Origin: Desulfobulbaceae bacterium UBA2775
GTDB lineage: Bacteria; Desulfobacterota; Desulfobulbia; Desulfobulbales; Desulfocapsaceae
Assembly: GCA_002352445.1 (NCBI GenBank)
Contig: DEIL01000130.1
Location: 1 to 14,003, forward strand
Length of the DNA: 14,003 nt
Direction: 5' to 3'
The position numbers and the translations under genes were made by a program. The notes beneath the pieces were generated by a model, which saw only the letters and a list, made by a program, of their open reading frames with translations, did not search any database and had not been told where the DNA came from. Positions 8,210 through 14,003 of the stretch are shown here, in pieces. The stretch's first letter is position 1, and the number at the start of each line of letters is the position of its first letter.

Positions 8210-8261
8210 TGATGGTGTCGTACTTAACCATCTGTAAATTTTAGTTTTTACGAAACGATCA
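8210..8261. repeat. Short degenerate inverted repeat in the SLOG gene leader
   Basis: TGATGGTGTCGTA at 8210-8222 faces TACGAAACGATCA at 8249-8261; 11 of 13 positions pair as reverse complements. The left end matches TGATGGCGTCGTA at 13961 (one base before it) with one difference. The right end, TTTTTACGA, echoes the arm at 86-100. It looks like a short or decayed member of the repeat family at the window edges. Its left end touches the gene's Shine-Dalgarno. Confidence 0.5.
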
Positions 8262-8308
8262 CTCCTTATGTTCCGGAAAAAATGATTGTGAGATTCTTCC
8301 TGGTGGAA

Positions 8309-8336
8309 TGTATACCATAATCACCTTTAAAGACAA
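8309..8336 (-). promoter_or_regulatory. Sigma-70-like promoter for the SLOG-like gene
   Basis: On the minus strand TTGTCT (8336-8331) and TATACA (8314-8309) are separated by 16 bases, a plausible -35/-10 pair. It lies between the cmoB stop and the SLOG-like start and would give a leader of about 100 bases that includes the short inverted repeat. Confidence 0.45.
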
Positions 8337-8367
8337 CCTTTGGTGAAAATTTGTCTCTTCGGATAGT

Positions 8368-9327
8368 TTAAATTTTTCTCCCTTTAAGAAAAACACGGCA
8401 GGGGGCGGGATATCCCTCTACGGTTCTATGGGGGTTGTTTATGTCGATAAAGTCTTCGTAGGATTCAAACTGCATCCAGTCTGTTCGTCGCTGTTCATCG
8501 TTTGACATGGGATGACTGTGGAAAAAATCAATATCCTTGAACCCTGCTTTTTTCATCCAGTTGCCGAGACAGGAACCGGTGGGGACAAAATATGTGCCCG
8601 GTACCTTGGCATACGTTTTGTCGGGAAAAAGAGCCATTGGCTCACTGCCGGGGATGGCCTGTGATTCGATGATCAGCGTACCTCCAGGCTGAAGAGCGGT
8701 AAAAATATCACGGAGAGTGTCAATGGGAGAGGGGCGGTGGTATATAATACCCATCAAAAAAATTACATCAAAACAGGATTCAAAGTAGTGTATGTGTTCA
8801 ACACCGAGCAGGTCTATATCGAGGCACTTCAGTCCGGCCATACTGTTGAGCGCCCTGAAACAGTAGTAATGTTGCACTGATGGCTCGAAGCCCAGGACGA
8901 GTTCTGGCTCTGATGCAGCCATGCGAAACATATAGTAGCCGTTATTGCAGCCGATGTCGGCAATTATTTTGCCATTTAAATCAGGTAGTTTTGGGGTTAT
9001 TCGCTGCCACTTTCGTTCGCTTCTCCACTCCGCGTCAATGTCAATTCCGAAAACGGTAAATGGACCTTTCCGCCAAGGCATAAACTCTTTGAGCCTGTCC
9101 CTTATCTCTTTTTGTTCACTCGGGCTTATTTCGTCCGCTTTGCCGATTGTTACAATATCTCCACAGCAGTCAACGTGACCGGCATTAAACTGCGAGAGAT
9201 ACTGAAGAGGAGTGCGGTATCGAAGAAATCCTTTTTTCTCCTGATTGATCCACCTCTGGCGGGTCTGGTGAAGTTCAGCAATTTCATCGAAATGGGCTGA
9301 CGATGGCAGCATTGATAAGTATTTCAT
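8368..9327 (-). CDS. cmoB: tRNA U34 carboxymethyltransferase CmoB
   Basis: CmoB transfers the carboxymethyl group of carboxy-S-adenosylmethionine to 5-hydroxyuridine at tRNA wobble position 34, giving 5-carboxymethoxyuridine. The protein shares long diagnostic stretches with E. coli CmoB (323 residues): FMPWRKGPFTVFGIDIDAEW, the SAM motif IADIGCNNGYYMFRM, MGIIYHRPSP, WMKKAGFKDID, EQRRTDWM and RTVEGYPAPCR. Lys87 in WRKGPF, Tyr196 in IIYHR and Arg311 in APCR line up with the carboxy-SAM-binding Lys91, Tyr200 and Arg315 of the E. coli enzyme. The ATG at 9327 gives 319 residues, close to family length, eight bases after the cmoA stop. A TTG at 9366 would add 13 residues and overlap cmoA by 32 bp. 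Neither start has a clear ribosome binding site, so coupling to cmoA is likely. Confidence 0.95.
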   Translation of the reverse strand: MKYLSMLPSSAHFDEIAELHQTRQRWINQEKKGFLRYRTPLQYLSQFNAGHVDCCGDIVTIGKADEISPSEQKEIRDRLKEFMPWRKGPFTVFGIDIDAEWRSERKWQRITPKLPDLNGKIIADIGCNNGYYMFRMAASEPELVLGFEPSVQHYYCFRALNSMAGLKCLDIDLLGVEHIHYFESCFDVIFLMGIIYHRPSPIDTLRDIFTALQPGGTLIIESQAIPGSEPMALFPDKTYAKVPGTYFVPTGSCLGNWMKKAGFKDIDFFHSHPMSNDEQRRTDWMQFESYEDFIDINNPHRTVEGYPAPCRVFLKGRKI

Positions 9328-9334
9328 GGATGGG

Positions 9335-10072
9335 TCAGGAAGGCTTAACCGCGATAAAGGACGCAAAATTAAACCATTGAAAATAAGTGTCTACTGATTG
9401 AAAGCCACAACTTTTCAAAAGAGTTTTATTCTCATCAATGGAAAAGGGGATAAGTACATTTTCCAGCGCTTCCCGTTTTTTGGCAATCTCCAGTTCAGAA
9501 TAACCTTTCTTTCTTTTGAACCGGTGATAAATATCGATATATTCCCGGTTCAGGCGGCGATCATGACTGATAACTTTTTCGCTGAGCAGGAGGACTCCAC
9601 CGGGGCGAAGATTATTGTAGAGTTGTCGGATAAAATCTTCCCGTTGCAGAGGTCTGATAAACTGCATGGTATAGTTGACAATAAATGCGCCGGTTCCAGG
9701 GTGATGAATTTTTGTAATGTCTTCTTCAAGAAAAGAAAGTGATTCCGTTTTTGAGTACAGTTCCGCTTTTAACCTCGCTTTATCGAGCATTGGTGTTGAA
9801 TTATCTACGCCAATAAATTTCAGCCCTCTGTCTTCAAGGAGCCTTGAAAAATCCAGTAATGTTGTTCCCGTTGCACAGCCAAGATCGTAAATTGCATCAC
9901 CTCTGTGGAGGAAACAGGCGAGCAGGCGAGCAGTTGAGCCGATAACTTCCTTGTAGAAAGGAACAGAGCGATCCAGCATATCATCAAAAACTTCAACCAC
10001 ACGTTCATTGAAGACAAAATCTTCTTCAACCGAGTCGATCTGAAATAATGTATCTTTTGCTGATTCAGCCAT
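9335..10072 (-). CDS. cmoA: Carboxy-S-adenosyl-L-methionine synthase CmoA
   Basis: CmoA makes carboxy-SAM from SAM and prephenate, the donor used by CmoB next door. The 245 residues match E. coli CmoA (247) along their length: FNERVVEVFDDMLDRSVPFY, the SAM-binding YDLGCATGTT (about 62-71), FIGVDNSTPML, NYTMQFI, LRPGGVLLLSEK and the highly specific GYSELEIAKKREALENV. The C-terminal FQWFNFASFIAVK is also typical. The start lies 12 bases after the ydbL stop and lacks an obvious ribosome binding site, which suggests translational coupling within the operon. Prephenate supply would come from the shikimate pathway elsewhere in the genome. Confidence 0.96.
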   Translation of the reverse strand: MAESAKDTLFQIDSVEEDFVFNERVVEVFDDMLDRSVPFYKEVIGSTARLLACFLHRGDAIYDLGCATGTTLLDFSRLLEDRGLKFIGVDNSTPMLDKARLKAELYSKTESLSFLEEDITKIHHPGTGAFIVNYTMQFIRPLQREDFIRQLYNNLRPGGVLLLSEKVISHDRRLNREYIDIYHRFKRKKGYSELEIAKKREALENVLIPFSIDENKTLLKSCGFQSVDTYFQWFNFASFIAVKPS

Positions 10073-10084
10073 AATTTTCAGAGA

Positions 10085-10459
10085 TTATTTCTTATGCCAA
10101 CTGCCATCAGAGTTCTGGTACCAGTGACCGGGTCTACTTTTTTGCGCAATTGTTTTGGCACGACGTTGGCCGACGAGTGAAGCGGGGGCATTCTGTTGTT
10201 TGCCGATCGCTTCATATACTTTCCGCCGATCCTTGTTTTCTGCATCCACTATATCCTTTTGCGGTTGCTTGTTTCCCCTGAATTCAAGGAAACCTTTATT
10301 GTTCTCTCCAACGACTCCCTGATCTTTCAGTGCATTAATGGCCGGAATTCTGGCAGCCATCTTCTCTTTCAGGGATGCTGACTGGACGATGGTTCCGGAG
10401 AGGAAAAAAGTTATGAGGAAAAGAAGAACAAAAGGAATTGCTGCTGTTTTTTTGAACAT
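10085..10459 (-). CDS. ydbL: YdbL-like periplasmic protein (DUF1318)
   Basis: The product has 124 residues from ATG at 10459, chosen because AGAGG (10470-10466) lies six bases upstream and the protein then opens with a signal peptide (MFKKTAAIPFVLLFLITFFL, with a likely cleavage near SGTIVQSA). The open frame extends upstream to 10585, but that part overlaps ynbE and is not protein-like. The mature region shows the DUF1318 layout: MAARIPAINALKDQGVVGENNKGFLEF, then KDRRKVYEAIGKQQN, and the ending AKTIAQKSRPGHWYQNSDGSWHKK, which parallels the E. coli YdbL ending. In E. coli YdbL modulates the YdbH-YnbE intermembrane bridge. It follows ynbE by 25 bases, keeping the E. coli gene order. Confidence 0.9.
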   Translation of the reverse strand: MFKKTAAIPFVLLFLITFFLSGTIVQSASLKEKMAARIPAINALKDQGVVGENNKGFLEFRGNKQPQKDIVDAENKDRRKVYEAIGKQQNAPASLVGQRRAKTIAQKSRPGHWYQNSDGSWHKK

Positions 10460-10484
10460 GGTACACCTCTTTCTGGTTATGTAA

Positions 10485-10682
10485 TTATTCAGCCTGGGCA
10501 TCATCCAGATCGCCGAAAAAATCATCGAGTGCCTTGTCGACTTTGACATTGATATCAATTGTAATATGGATCGGTTTGATCTCAACCGGTTTCACATTGA
10601 CCTCATGCTTTGTACATGCCGGTAGGATAACGAAGGCCGTCAGCAGAAAGCCGTATACAAAAGTGTTTCTGATGGATTTCAT
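10485..10682 (-). CDS. ynbE: YnbE-like outer-membrane lipoprotein
   Basis: This 65-residue lipoprotein has a lipobox ending VILPA-Cys23 and a short mature part. The segment HITIDINVKVDKALDDFF corresponds to the ITINMNVKIEHEI stretch of E. coli YnbE (61 residues). In E. coli, YnbE multimers in the outer membrane extend the beta-groove of YdbH to form a lipid bridge. Its ATG overlaps the ydbH stop as ATGA, with GGAG five bases upstream inside ydbH, so the two are translationally coupled. Conserved order with ydbH and ydbL supports the call more than sequence alone, since the protein is so short. Confidence 0.88.
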   Translation of the reverse strand: MKSIRNTFVYGFLLTAFVILPACTKHEVNVKPVEIKPIHITIDINVKVDKALDDFFGDLDDAQAE

Positions 10683-13000
10683 TTGTTCTCCATAAGAGAT
10701 TGTATGTTTTTTCCATACTGAAAAAGATCAGTAAGGGGGAGGAGGAAGTTGACATCCAACCGTATGGGATGCTGTAACCCCTCTCCTTTTTTAGTTGGAA
10801 CAATATGGCCTTTTTTGTACCCGAATGGAAGGGCAACTGCCGGTTTGCCATCAATTTGCATCTTGATTAAAAGATCTTCTTCCTGGCTGTTAAATGTCAA
10901 TTTAGTCCAGTTATATGAGAAATTCTCCAGCGCCTGCATAGAATAATCAAGGTATGGTGTTTGGTCAATGGCCCCAATTCCCCGGCGTAGCTGGGCAGTA
11001 TTGTTAAAGCGAACAATGCCGCCATCACCCGGGGTGGAAAAGAGAAAACCATCATCGAGTTCAAAACCGTTTTTAGAAAACGATATGGGGAGCTTTCCGT
11101 TGAGAGAACCTTCTCCTTCGGTATCTTCAATACCAAATTGGTTGAGTAATTTTGTGAAATTCAAGCGGTCGCAGTAGAGGGTGGTTGCCACTTTCTGTTC
11201 TGTTGCCGAGAGTCGTAAGCTGCCACTTTCAACCTTGCCGCCGCACCATGCAAAACTGCTTTTTTCAATAAATATCGATTGGGAATCCTCAAGACGAAAA
11301 TTAATTTTTGCATCGGATAATTTGATTTTACCAAATCGTATCGACCCTATGCTACAGAGCTGGCCGGGTTCACTCTGTATGAGCGGAAGATCCGGCAGGG
11401 TTATGGCCATGTTTATTGAAGATAACTGATTCTCAGATATGTTCATTGTGCCGTCATTGAATTGCAGGTGGAGATTGCCACTTGAAATCCTGTCAGAAGA
11501 TGACACTGTTGCCTCAGCTGAGAGGTTACCGGTTATTGAGAATTGTGGTGGAAGGTGAAGAAAAGGCGGGAAAGTTGTTGAATCAATATAAGTTTCTGGA
11601 AGGTGACAGGTGACATTACCCTGCTGCTCCACGGTGAGGATACCACCACATTCTACCTGGAGATCAGGGCTGATGGAGCTTTTGATATGTGTTGAAAACT
11701 CCGCGCCTTCGGAGTTGAGACTGATCTGTCCCTCTAACGATCCGCCAGGTGTGTTGTTATAGCTGATTGTGTCTATTGCAAAGGTTCCTGCAGCGTTTTT
11801 CTGGTCAGGGCGAAGAAATTGTGGCAGGAGTGAGAGGGAGATGTTGTTGAATTCTATCTTTTGAGCTGGCAGGGTTATCTTGGCAATAGATCCGCTGATG
11901 CTGCCCGAGCGCACCCCTGCTCTGATATTCAGGTCGCCCTGGGCCAAAAAGGGGCTGAAGAGCAGCGGAGATTTTTCTCCGATGGAAAAGGAATCCACTG
12001 AGGCGGTAAAGTTGAGTTCTGTTTCTGACAAGGTATGGCTGCCTGAAAATGAGAATTTTACGGGAGGGGGAATAGCCGGGATTCCGGCCTGACCTGTTCC
12101 TGTAAATTCTTTTCTCGCCAGACTGTATTTTCCCTGCATGTCAATGAAGCTTTGCAACGGAGCGGCGATAGACAGATCTTTGATTTCTGCTGATACTGTT
12201 TCTTTGTCTCCATTTACGGTTATGACAAGAGGCCGGGAGGATGGATTGTTGGAAAGCTCCGCGGTGGCCTGCAGTGCTGTTATCTGTGTTAGGTTTTCGG
12301 TGTCAAGACGACCCGAAAGAGAGAGTTGACCCTTTGGTTCGAATTTTGTTGCTTCCGGAAAAAGGTATGTACTCCGAGAAATATCAGGAGAGGAGATGGT
12401 GAATAGAAGCTCATGACCTGTCCCTTTTTGCTGTAGATTTAGAGTGGATGAAAGAGTCAGTGCCCCTGTAACCTGAAGCTTTGCCATGGCGGAGGTGAGA
12501 AAATCACCGGTGAGACGTCCATTGATAAGGAAATGCTGTTCTCTCTGACTTCGGTGGAGAATGATGGTGCAGTTTTTTATGGTAAGAGTGTTACAGGTAA
12601 TCGGCAAAAGGAAAGGTAATGTGTTATCCTTCTGTTTCGGTAACTGCAGACTTTGCTCATATTTCTCCGGCTTCATCTGATCAAGATAGAGATGCAGGGT
12701 GCCGCCGTCAATCAGGATACTTTCCACCCTTTTCTTGAGGAGTGACTGAGGGCTGAAGTTGAACTCGATTCCGGGAAGGTCTAATATATCATGACCGGAT
12801 TCAGCTAGAGTCATAGTTCCGCGAAGTTTCCAGGGTGAAATTCTTGACAGACTTATTTCTTTTTCTGAAAACGGTAGATTCTTTATGATTTCCGGGAAGA
12901 GATATGTGTCGGCTATGTAGGGTAGAAAAAGAAGACTACATGCAACAGAGAGCAGCAGGAGAAGCAGAAGAGTGGAAAAGATAATCGCTGTTTTTTTCAT
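10679..13000 (-). CDS. ydbH: YdbH-like intermembrane phospholipid transport protein (AsmA-like)
   Basis: This 773-residue protein has one N-terminal membrane anchor (about 4-28) and then a long beta-rich periplasmic region of the AsmA/TamB/YdbH type. Examples are the repeated strands around SQSLLKKRVESILIDGGTLHLYL and the alternating hydrophobic pattern from about 100 to 650. The C-terminal part (STPGDGGIVRFNN, YSMQALENFSYNWTKLTF, PIRLDVNFLLPLTDLF) matches the layout of the YdbH C-terminal domain (PF11739), which contacts YnbE in E. coli. It is shorter than E. coli YdbH (879). Family members carry phospholipids from the inner to the outer membrane along a hydrophobic groove. It is first in a five-gene minus-strand operon ending with cmoB. 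No strong Shine-Dalgarno precedes the ATG at 13000. A -10-like TATACT at 13061-13056 and a mobile-element-derived promoter at 13128-13100 are candidates for its expression. Confidence 0.88.
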   Translation of the reverse strand: MKKTAIIFSTLLLLLLLSVACSLLFLPYIADTYLFPEIIKNLPFSEKEISLSRISPWKLRGTMTLAESGHDILDLPGIEFNFSPQSLLKKRVESILIDGGTLHLYLDQMKPEKYEQSLQLPKQKDNTLPFLLPITCNTLTIKNCTIILHRSQREQHFLINGRLTGDFLTSAMAKLQVTGALTLSSTLNLQQKGTGHELLFTISSPDISRSTYLFPEATKFEPKGQLSLSGRLDTENLTQITALQATAELSNNPSSRPLVITVNGDKETVSAEIKDLSIAAPLQSFIDMQGKYSLARKEFTGTGQAGIPAIPPPVKFSFSGSHTLSETELNFTASVDSFSIGEKSPLLFSPFLAQGDLNIRAGVRSGSISGSIAKITLPAQKIEFNNISLSLLPQFLRPDQKNAAGTFAIDTISYNNTPGGSLEGQISLNSEGAEFSTHIKSSISPDLQVECGGILTVEQQGNVTCHLPETYIDSTTFPPFLHLPPQFSITGNLSAEATVSSSDRISSGNLHLQFNDGTMNISENQLSSINMAITLPDLPLIQSEPGQLCSIGSIRFGKIKLSDAKINFRLEDSQSIFIEKSSFAWCGGKVESGSLRLSATEQKVATTLYCDRLNFTKLLNQFGIEDTEGEGSLNGKLPISFSKNGFELDDGFLFSTPGDGGIVRFNNTAQLRRGIGAIDQTPYLDYSMQALENFSYNWTKLTFNSQEEDLLIKMQIDGKPAVALPFGYKKGHIVPTKKGEGLQHPIRLDVNFLLPLTDLFQYGKNIQSLMENK

Positions 13001-13055
13001 TTCACGAATGAGGATAATCTGGTAAAAATTTAGATAGCTAAGTGAAATTTATGCT

Positions 13056-13061
13056 AGTATA
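13056..13061 (-). promoter_or_regulatory. Candidate -10 box for the ydbH operon
   Basis: TATACT on the minus strand, about 55 bases before the ydbH start, matches the -10 consensus at five of six positions. No good -35 is seen at 16-18 bases, so this is weak on its own. Confidence 0.3.
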
Positions 13062-13099
13062 AACGTATTGCCTTAGGGTTGCATGGTAAAAAGGGGCCA

Positions 13100-13128
13100 G
13101 TTATGGACAGGCACTAGTGTTGTGTCAA
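13100..13128 (-). promoter_or_regulatory. Hybrid promoter at the mobile-element edge, facing ydbH
   Basis: A perfect TTGACA (13128-13123, minus strand) inside the left terminal repeat is followed after exactly 17 bases by CATAAC (13105-13100), which lies in flanking DNA and matches four of six -10 positions. It would give a leader of about 90 bases to ydbH. The -10 mismatches fall at the important first and last positions, so strength is uncertain. Confidence 0.4.
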
Positions 13129-13257
13129 TCCTAGAATGACGTTTGAACAGCCGTCATTCCCGCGCAGGCGGGAATCCAGTACTACCAAAGATGCCTAGAT
13201 TCCCGCCTGCGCGGGAATGACACGAGTGCGATAAAATATAGTTGACACAACACTAGT
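13113..13257. mobile_element. MITE-like element with 16-bp perfect terminal inverted repeats
   Basis: ACTAGTGTTGTGTCAA at 13113-13128 is an exact reverse complement of 13242-13257. Inside lie 27-bp arms at 13153-13179 and 13195-13221 (one mismatch), built around ATTCCCGCGCAGGCGGGAAT and its reverse complement. This motif resembles the ATTCCC-N8-GGGAAT (dRS3-like) repeats known in many proteobacteria. The ends can be read as CTAG duplications flanking TGTTGTGTCAA repeats, which would suit an IS5-type transposase, but the outer CTAG could equally be part of the repeat. No coding capacity is present, so it would need a transposase in trans. Confidence 0.8.
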
Positions 13258-13305
13258 TAAAAGCAGATGACAAAATCTCCCACGGAAGAATAACAGGTTT
13301 TGAAT

Positions 13306-13962
13306 ATGTCAGATGAAATAGATTTTGATGAATTGCTGAGCAAGTATAAATCCGATCCGTATGACTATGTGGATGTGTATGCTGTACACACGGGACAGGT
13401 AACATTTAAGGTGATGGAAGGCCAGCAGGTAGATGCTCCCAGTGGGGAATGGTTGCAGGTTCCCGGGACAAGTTTGTATGAGATCAACCGTGAAAGGAAT
13501 CCTAAAATAGTAGTTGCTCAGACCAACGGAACAGTGGCTGAGGTGGTTTCTGAACTGGATGGCCGGTTTGTTGAGGCGGGTGAAAAGCTGATGACAATTA
13601 AGCATCCTCTGAAAAAGAAAGAGATTATAGAAAATATATTTAGAGAAGTTCTCTATCTTTTTTATGCACCGGAGACTGCAAAATATTTCTTCTCGATGGA
13701 TATTCAATCCCGGATAGATAAAAAAGGTGCGAGGTCGATCACCATTGATCAGGGTGAGGAGATTATTACTATGTCATTGATGAAGCGGGATACTCCGGTG
13801 TATTACAATGGAGAACGCGGTGTTATCCATTCAATATATTTCAAACCCGGTATTTCTGTTAAACAAGGGGAACCCCTGATTGGTGTCTGTGCTCTCGATA
13901 AACTTCCTTTAATTCAGAAAATTATTACCAGGGTTAAGGCGAATTGGGACTCCACCCACTGA
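13306..13962 (+). CDS. Biotinyl/lipoyl-like domain protein without acceptor lysine, function unknown
   Basis: The product has 218 residues from ATG at 13306 (AGG eight bases upstream); a TTG at 13300 would add two. It has no signal peptide or membrane helix, so it is probably cytosolic. Residues about 25-100 read like a biotinyl/lipoyl hairpin fold: AVHTGQVTFKVMEGQQV, then TNGTVAEVVSELDGRFVEAGEKLMTI, matching the strands around the EAMKM turn of the carboxyltransferase's biotinyl domain. At the turn, however, INRERNPKI stands where EAMKM should be, so no biotin acceptor lysine is seen. A second half-motif, GERGVIHSIYFKPGISVKQGEPLIGV, lies near 168-194. The middle part (about 105-160) is helical and unassigned. 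It could be a regulatory or assembly partner of a biotin enzyme, or simply a structural relative such as an HlyD-type domain. The stop codon at 13960-13962 overlaps the edge of a palindromic repeat. Confidence 0.85.
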   Translation: MSDEIDFDELLSKYKSDPYDYVDVYAVHTGQVTFKVMEGQQVDAPSGEWLQVPGTSLYEINRERNPKIVVAQTNGTVAEVVSELDGRFVEAGEKLMTIKHPLKKKEIIENIFREVLYLFYAPETAKYFFSMDIQSRIDKKGARSITIDQGEEIITMSLMKRDTPVYYNGERGVIHSIYFKPGISVKQGEPLIGVCALDKLPLIQKIITRVKANWDSTH

Positions 13963-14003
13963 TGGCGTCGTAAAAAGTCTGATCTCCTTCGTTGTAGGTT
14001 TTT
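13961..14003 (-). repeat. Second copy of the palindromic interspersed repeat, cut by the window end
   Basis: From 13961 the sequence GATGGCGTCGTAAAAAGTCT and the following CTCCTTCGTTGTAG match, as reverse complement, positions about 62-101 at the window start, with scattered substitutions and one-base gaps. Only the outer arm is present; the palindrome centre would lie beyond 14003. The two copies face each other across the window. Confidence 0.65.

Larger units (their letters stand above)
13001..13305. other. Divergent intergenic region between ydbH and the biotinyl-like gene
   Basis: This 305-bp gap holds the promoter region of the ydbH operon, the 145-bp MITE-like element and a short leader for the plus-strand gene. 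The right terminal repeat also carries an outward TTGACA (13242-13247), but no acceptable -10 follows at 16-18 bases. No reading frame in the gap looks coding. Confidence 0.6.

Noticed and set aside
9328..9366. TTG start for cmoB 39 bases upstream of the ATG
   Set aside because: It would overlap cmoA by 32 bp and gives no better match to family length; kept only as an alternative.
9398..9742. 114-codon open frame on the plus strand
   Set aside because: It lies wholly inside cmoA on the opposite strand, and cmoA is strongly supported by family motifs.
10460..10585. N-terminal extension of ydbL (42 extra codons)
   Set aside because: It overlaps ynbE in another frame, and the internal ATG at 10459 has a good ribosome binding site followed by a signal peptide.
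10679..13000. Lipoprotein signal in YdbH (SVAC near residue 21)
   Set aside because: The residue at -3 is Ser, atypical for a lipobox, and YdbH proteins are anchored by an uncleaved N-terminal helix.
13153..13221. Possible CRISPR repeat pair
   Set aside because: The two units are inverted rather than direct, there are only two, and the gap is 15 bases; this is a palindrome inside a mobile element.
13309..13707. 132-codon open frame on the minus strand
   Set aside because: It is antisense to the biotinyl-like gene and low in complexity, with no start context.

Overview
The window looks like part of a Gram-negative chromosome, most likely a sulfate-reducing or related anaerobe of the Desulfobacterota (Desulfobulbales-like). 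Three things suggest this: moderate GC content; a two-gene biotin-dependent carboxylase of a divergent type; and outer-membrane lipoproteins together with a YdbH/YnbE/YdbL lipid-bridge system. The assignment is an inference from protein character, not from a marker gene.

Layout. (1) 1-107: the centre and right arm of a large palindromic interspersed repeat. (2) 138-3554, plus strand: a biotin carboxylase subunit followed by a carboxyltransferase subunit with a C-terminal biotinyl domain. Together they form a split pyruvate-carboxylase-type enzyme whose carboxyltransferase active-site motifs depart from the textbook ones. (3) 3562-7355, minus strand and convergent with the carboxylase: a two-gene envelope operon with ATGA overlap. 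It encodes a 910-residue four-helix membrane protein with coiled coils and TPR-like repeats, and then a lipoprotein with peptidoglycan-binding and SH3 domains. I do not recognise this pair as a named system. (4) 7650-8198, minus: a SLOG/YpsA-like Rossmann protein with its own promoter. Its leader contains a short degenerate inverted repeat. (5) 8368-13000, minus: five tightly packed genes, ydbH-ynbE-ydbL-cmoA-cmoB. The first three encode the intermembrane lipid-homeostasis bridge. The last two make carboxy-SAM and 5-carboxymethoxyuridine at tRNA wobble position 34. (6) 13113-13257: a 145-bp MITE-like element with perfect 16-bp terminal inverted repeats and a nested palindrome. (7) 13306-13962, plus: a small cytosolic protein with biotinyl/lipoyl-like folds but no acceptor lysine. 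Its stop codon lies at the edge of a second copy of the palindromic repeat, which runs off the window end.

How the parts relate. The carboxylase pair should act together to carboxylate pyruvate or another 2-oxoacid, replenishing C4 acids. The lysine-less biotinyl-like protein at the far end may be an accessory to biotin enzymes, but nothing in the window links it to them physically. The YdbH system should carry phospholipid between the membranes, and the unknown TPR/lipoprotein pair is also an envelope system. Repeats of at least two families sit in most of the larger gaps. The 145-bp element carries an outward-facing TTGACA that could drive the ydbH operon.

No tRNA, rRNA, CRISPR array, intact transposase or phage gene was seen.
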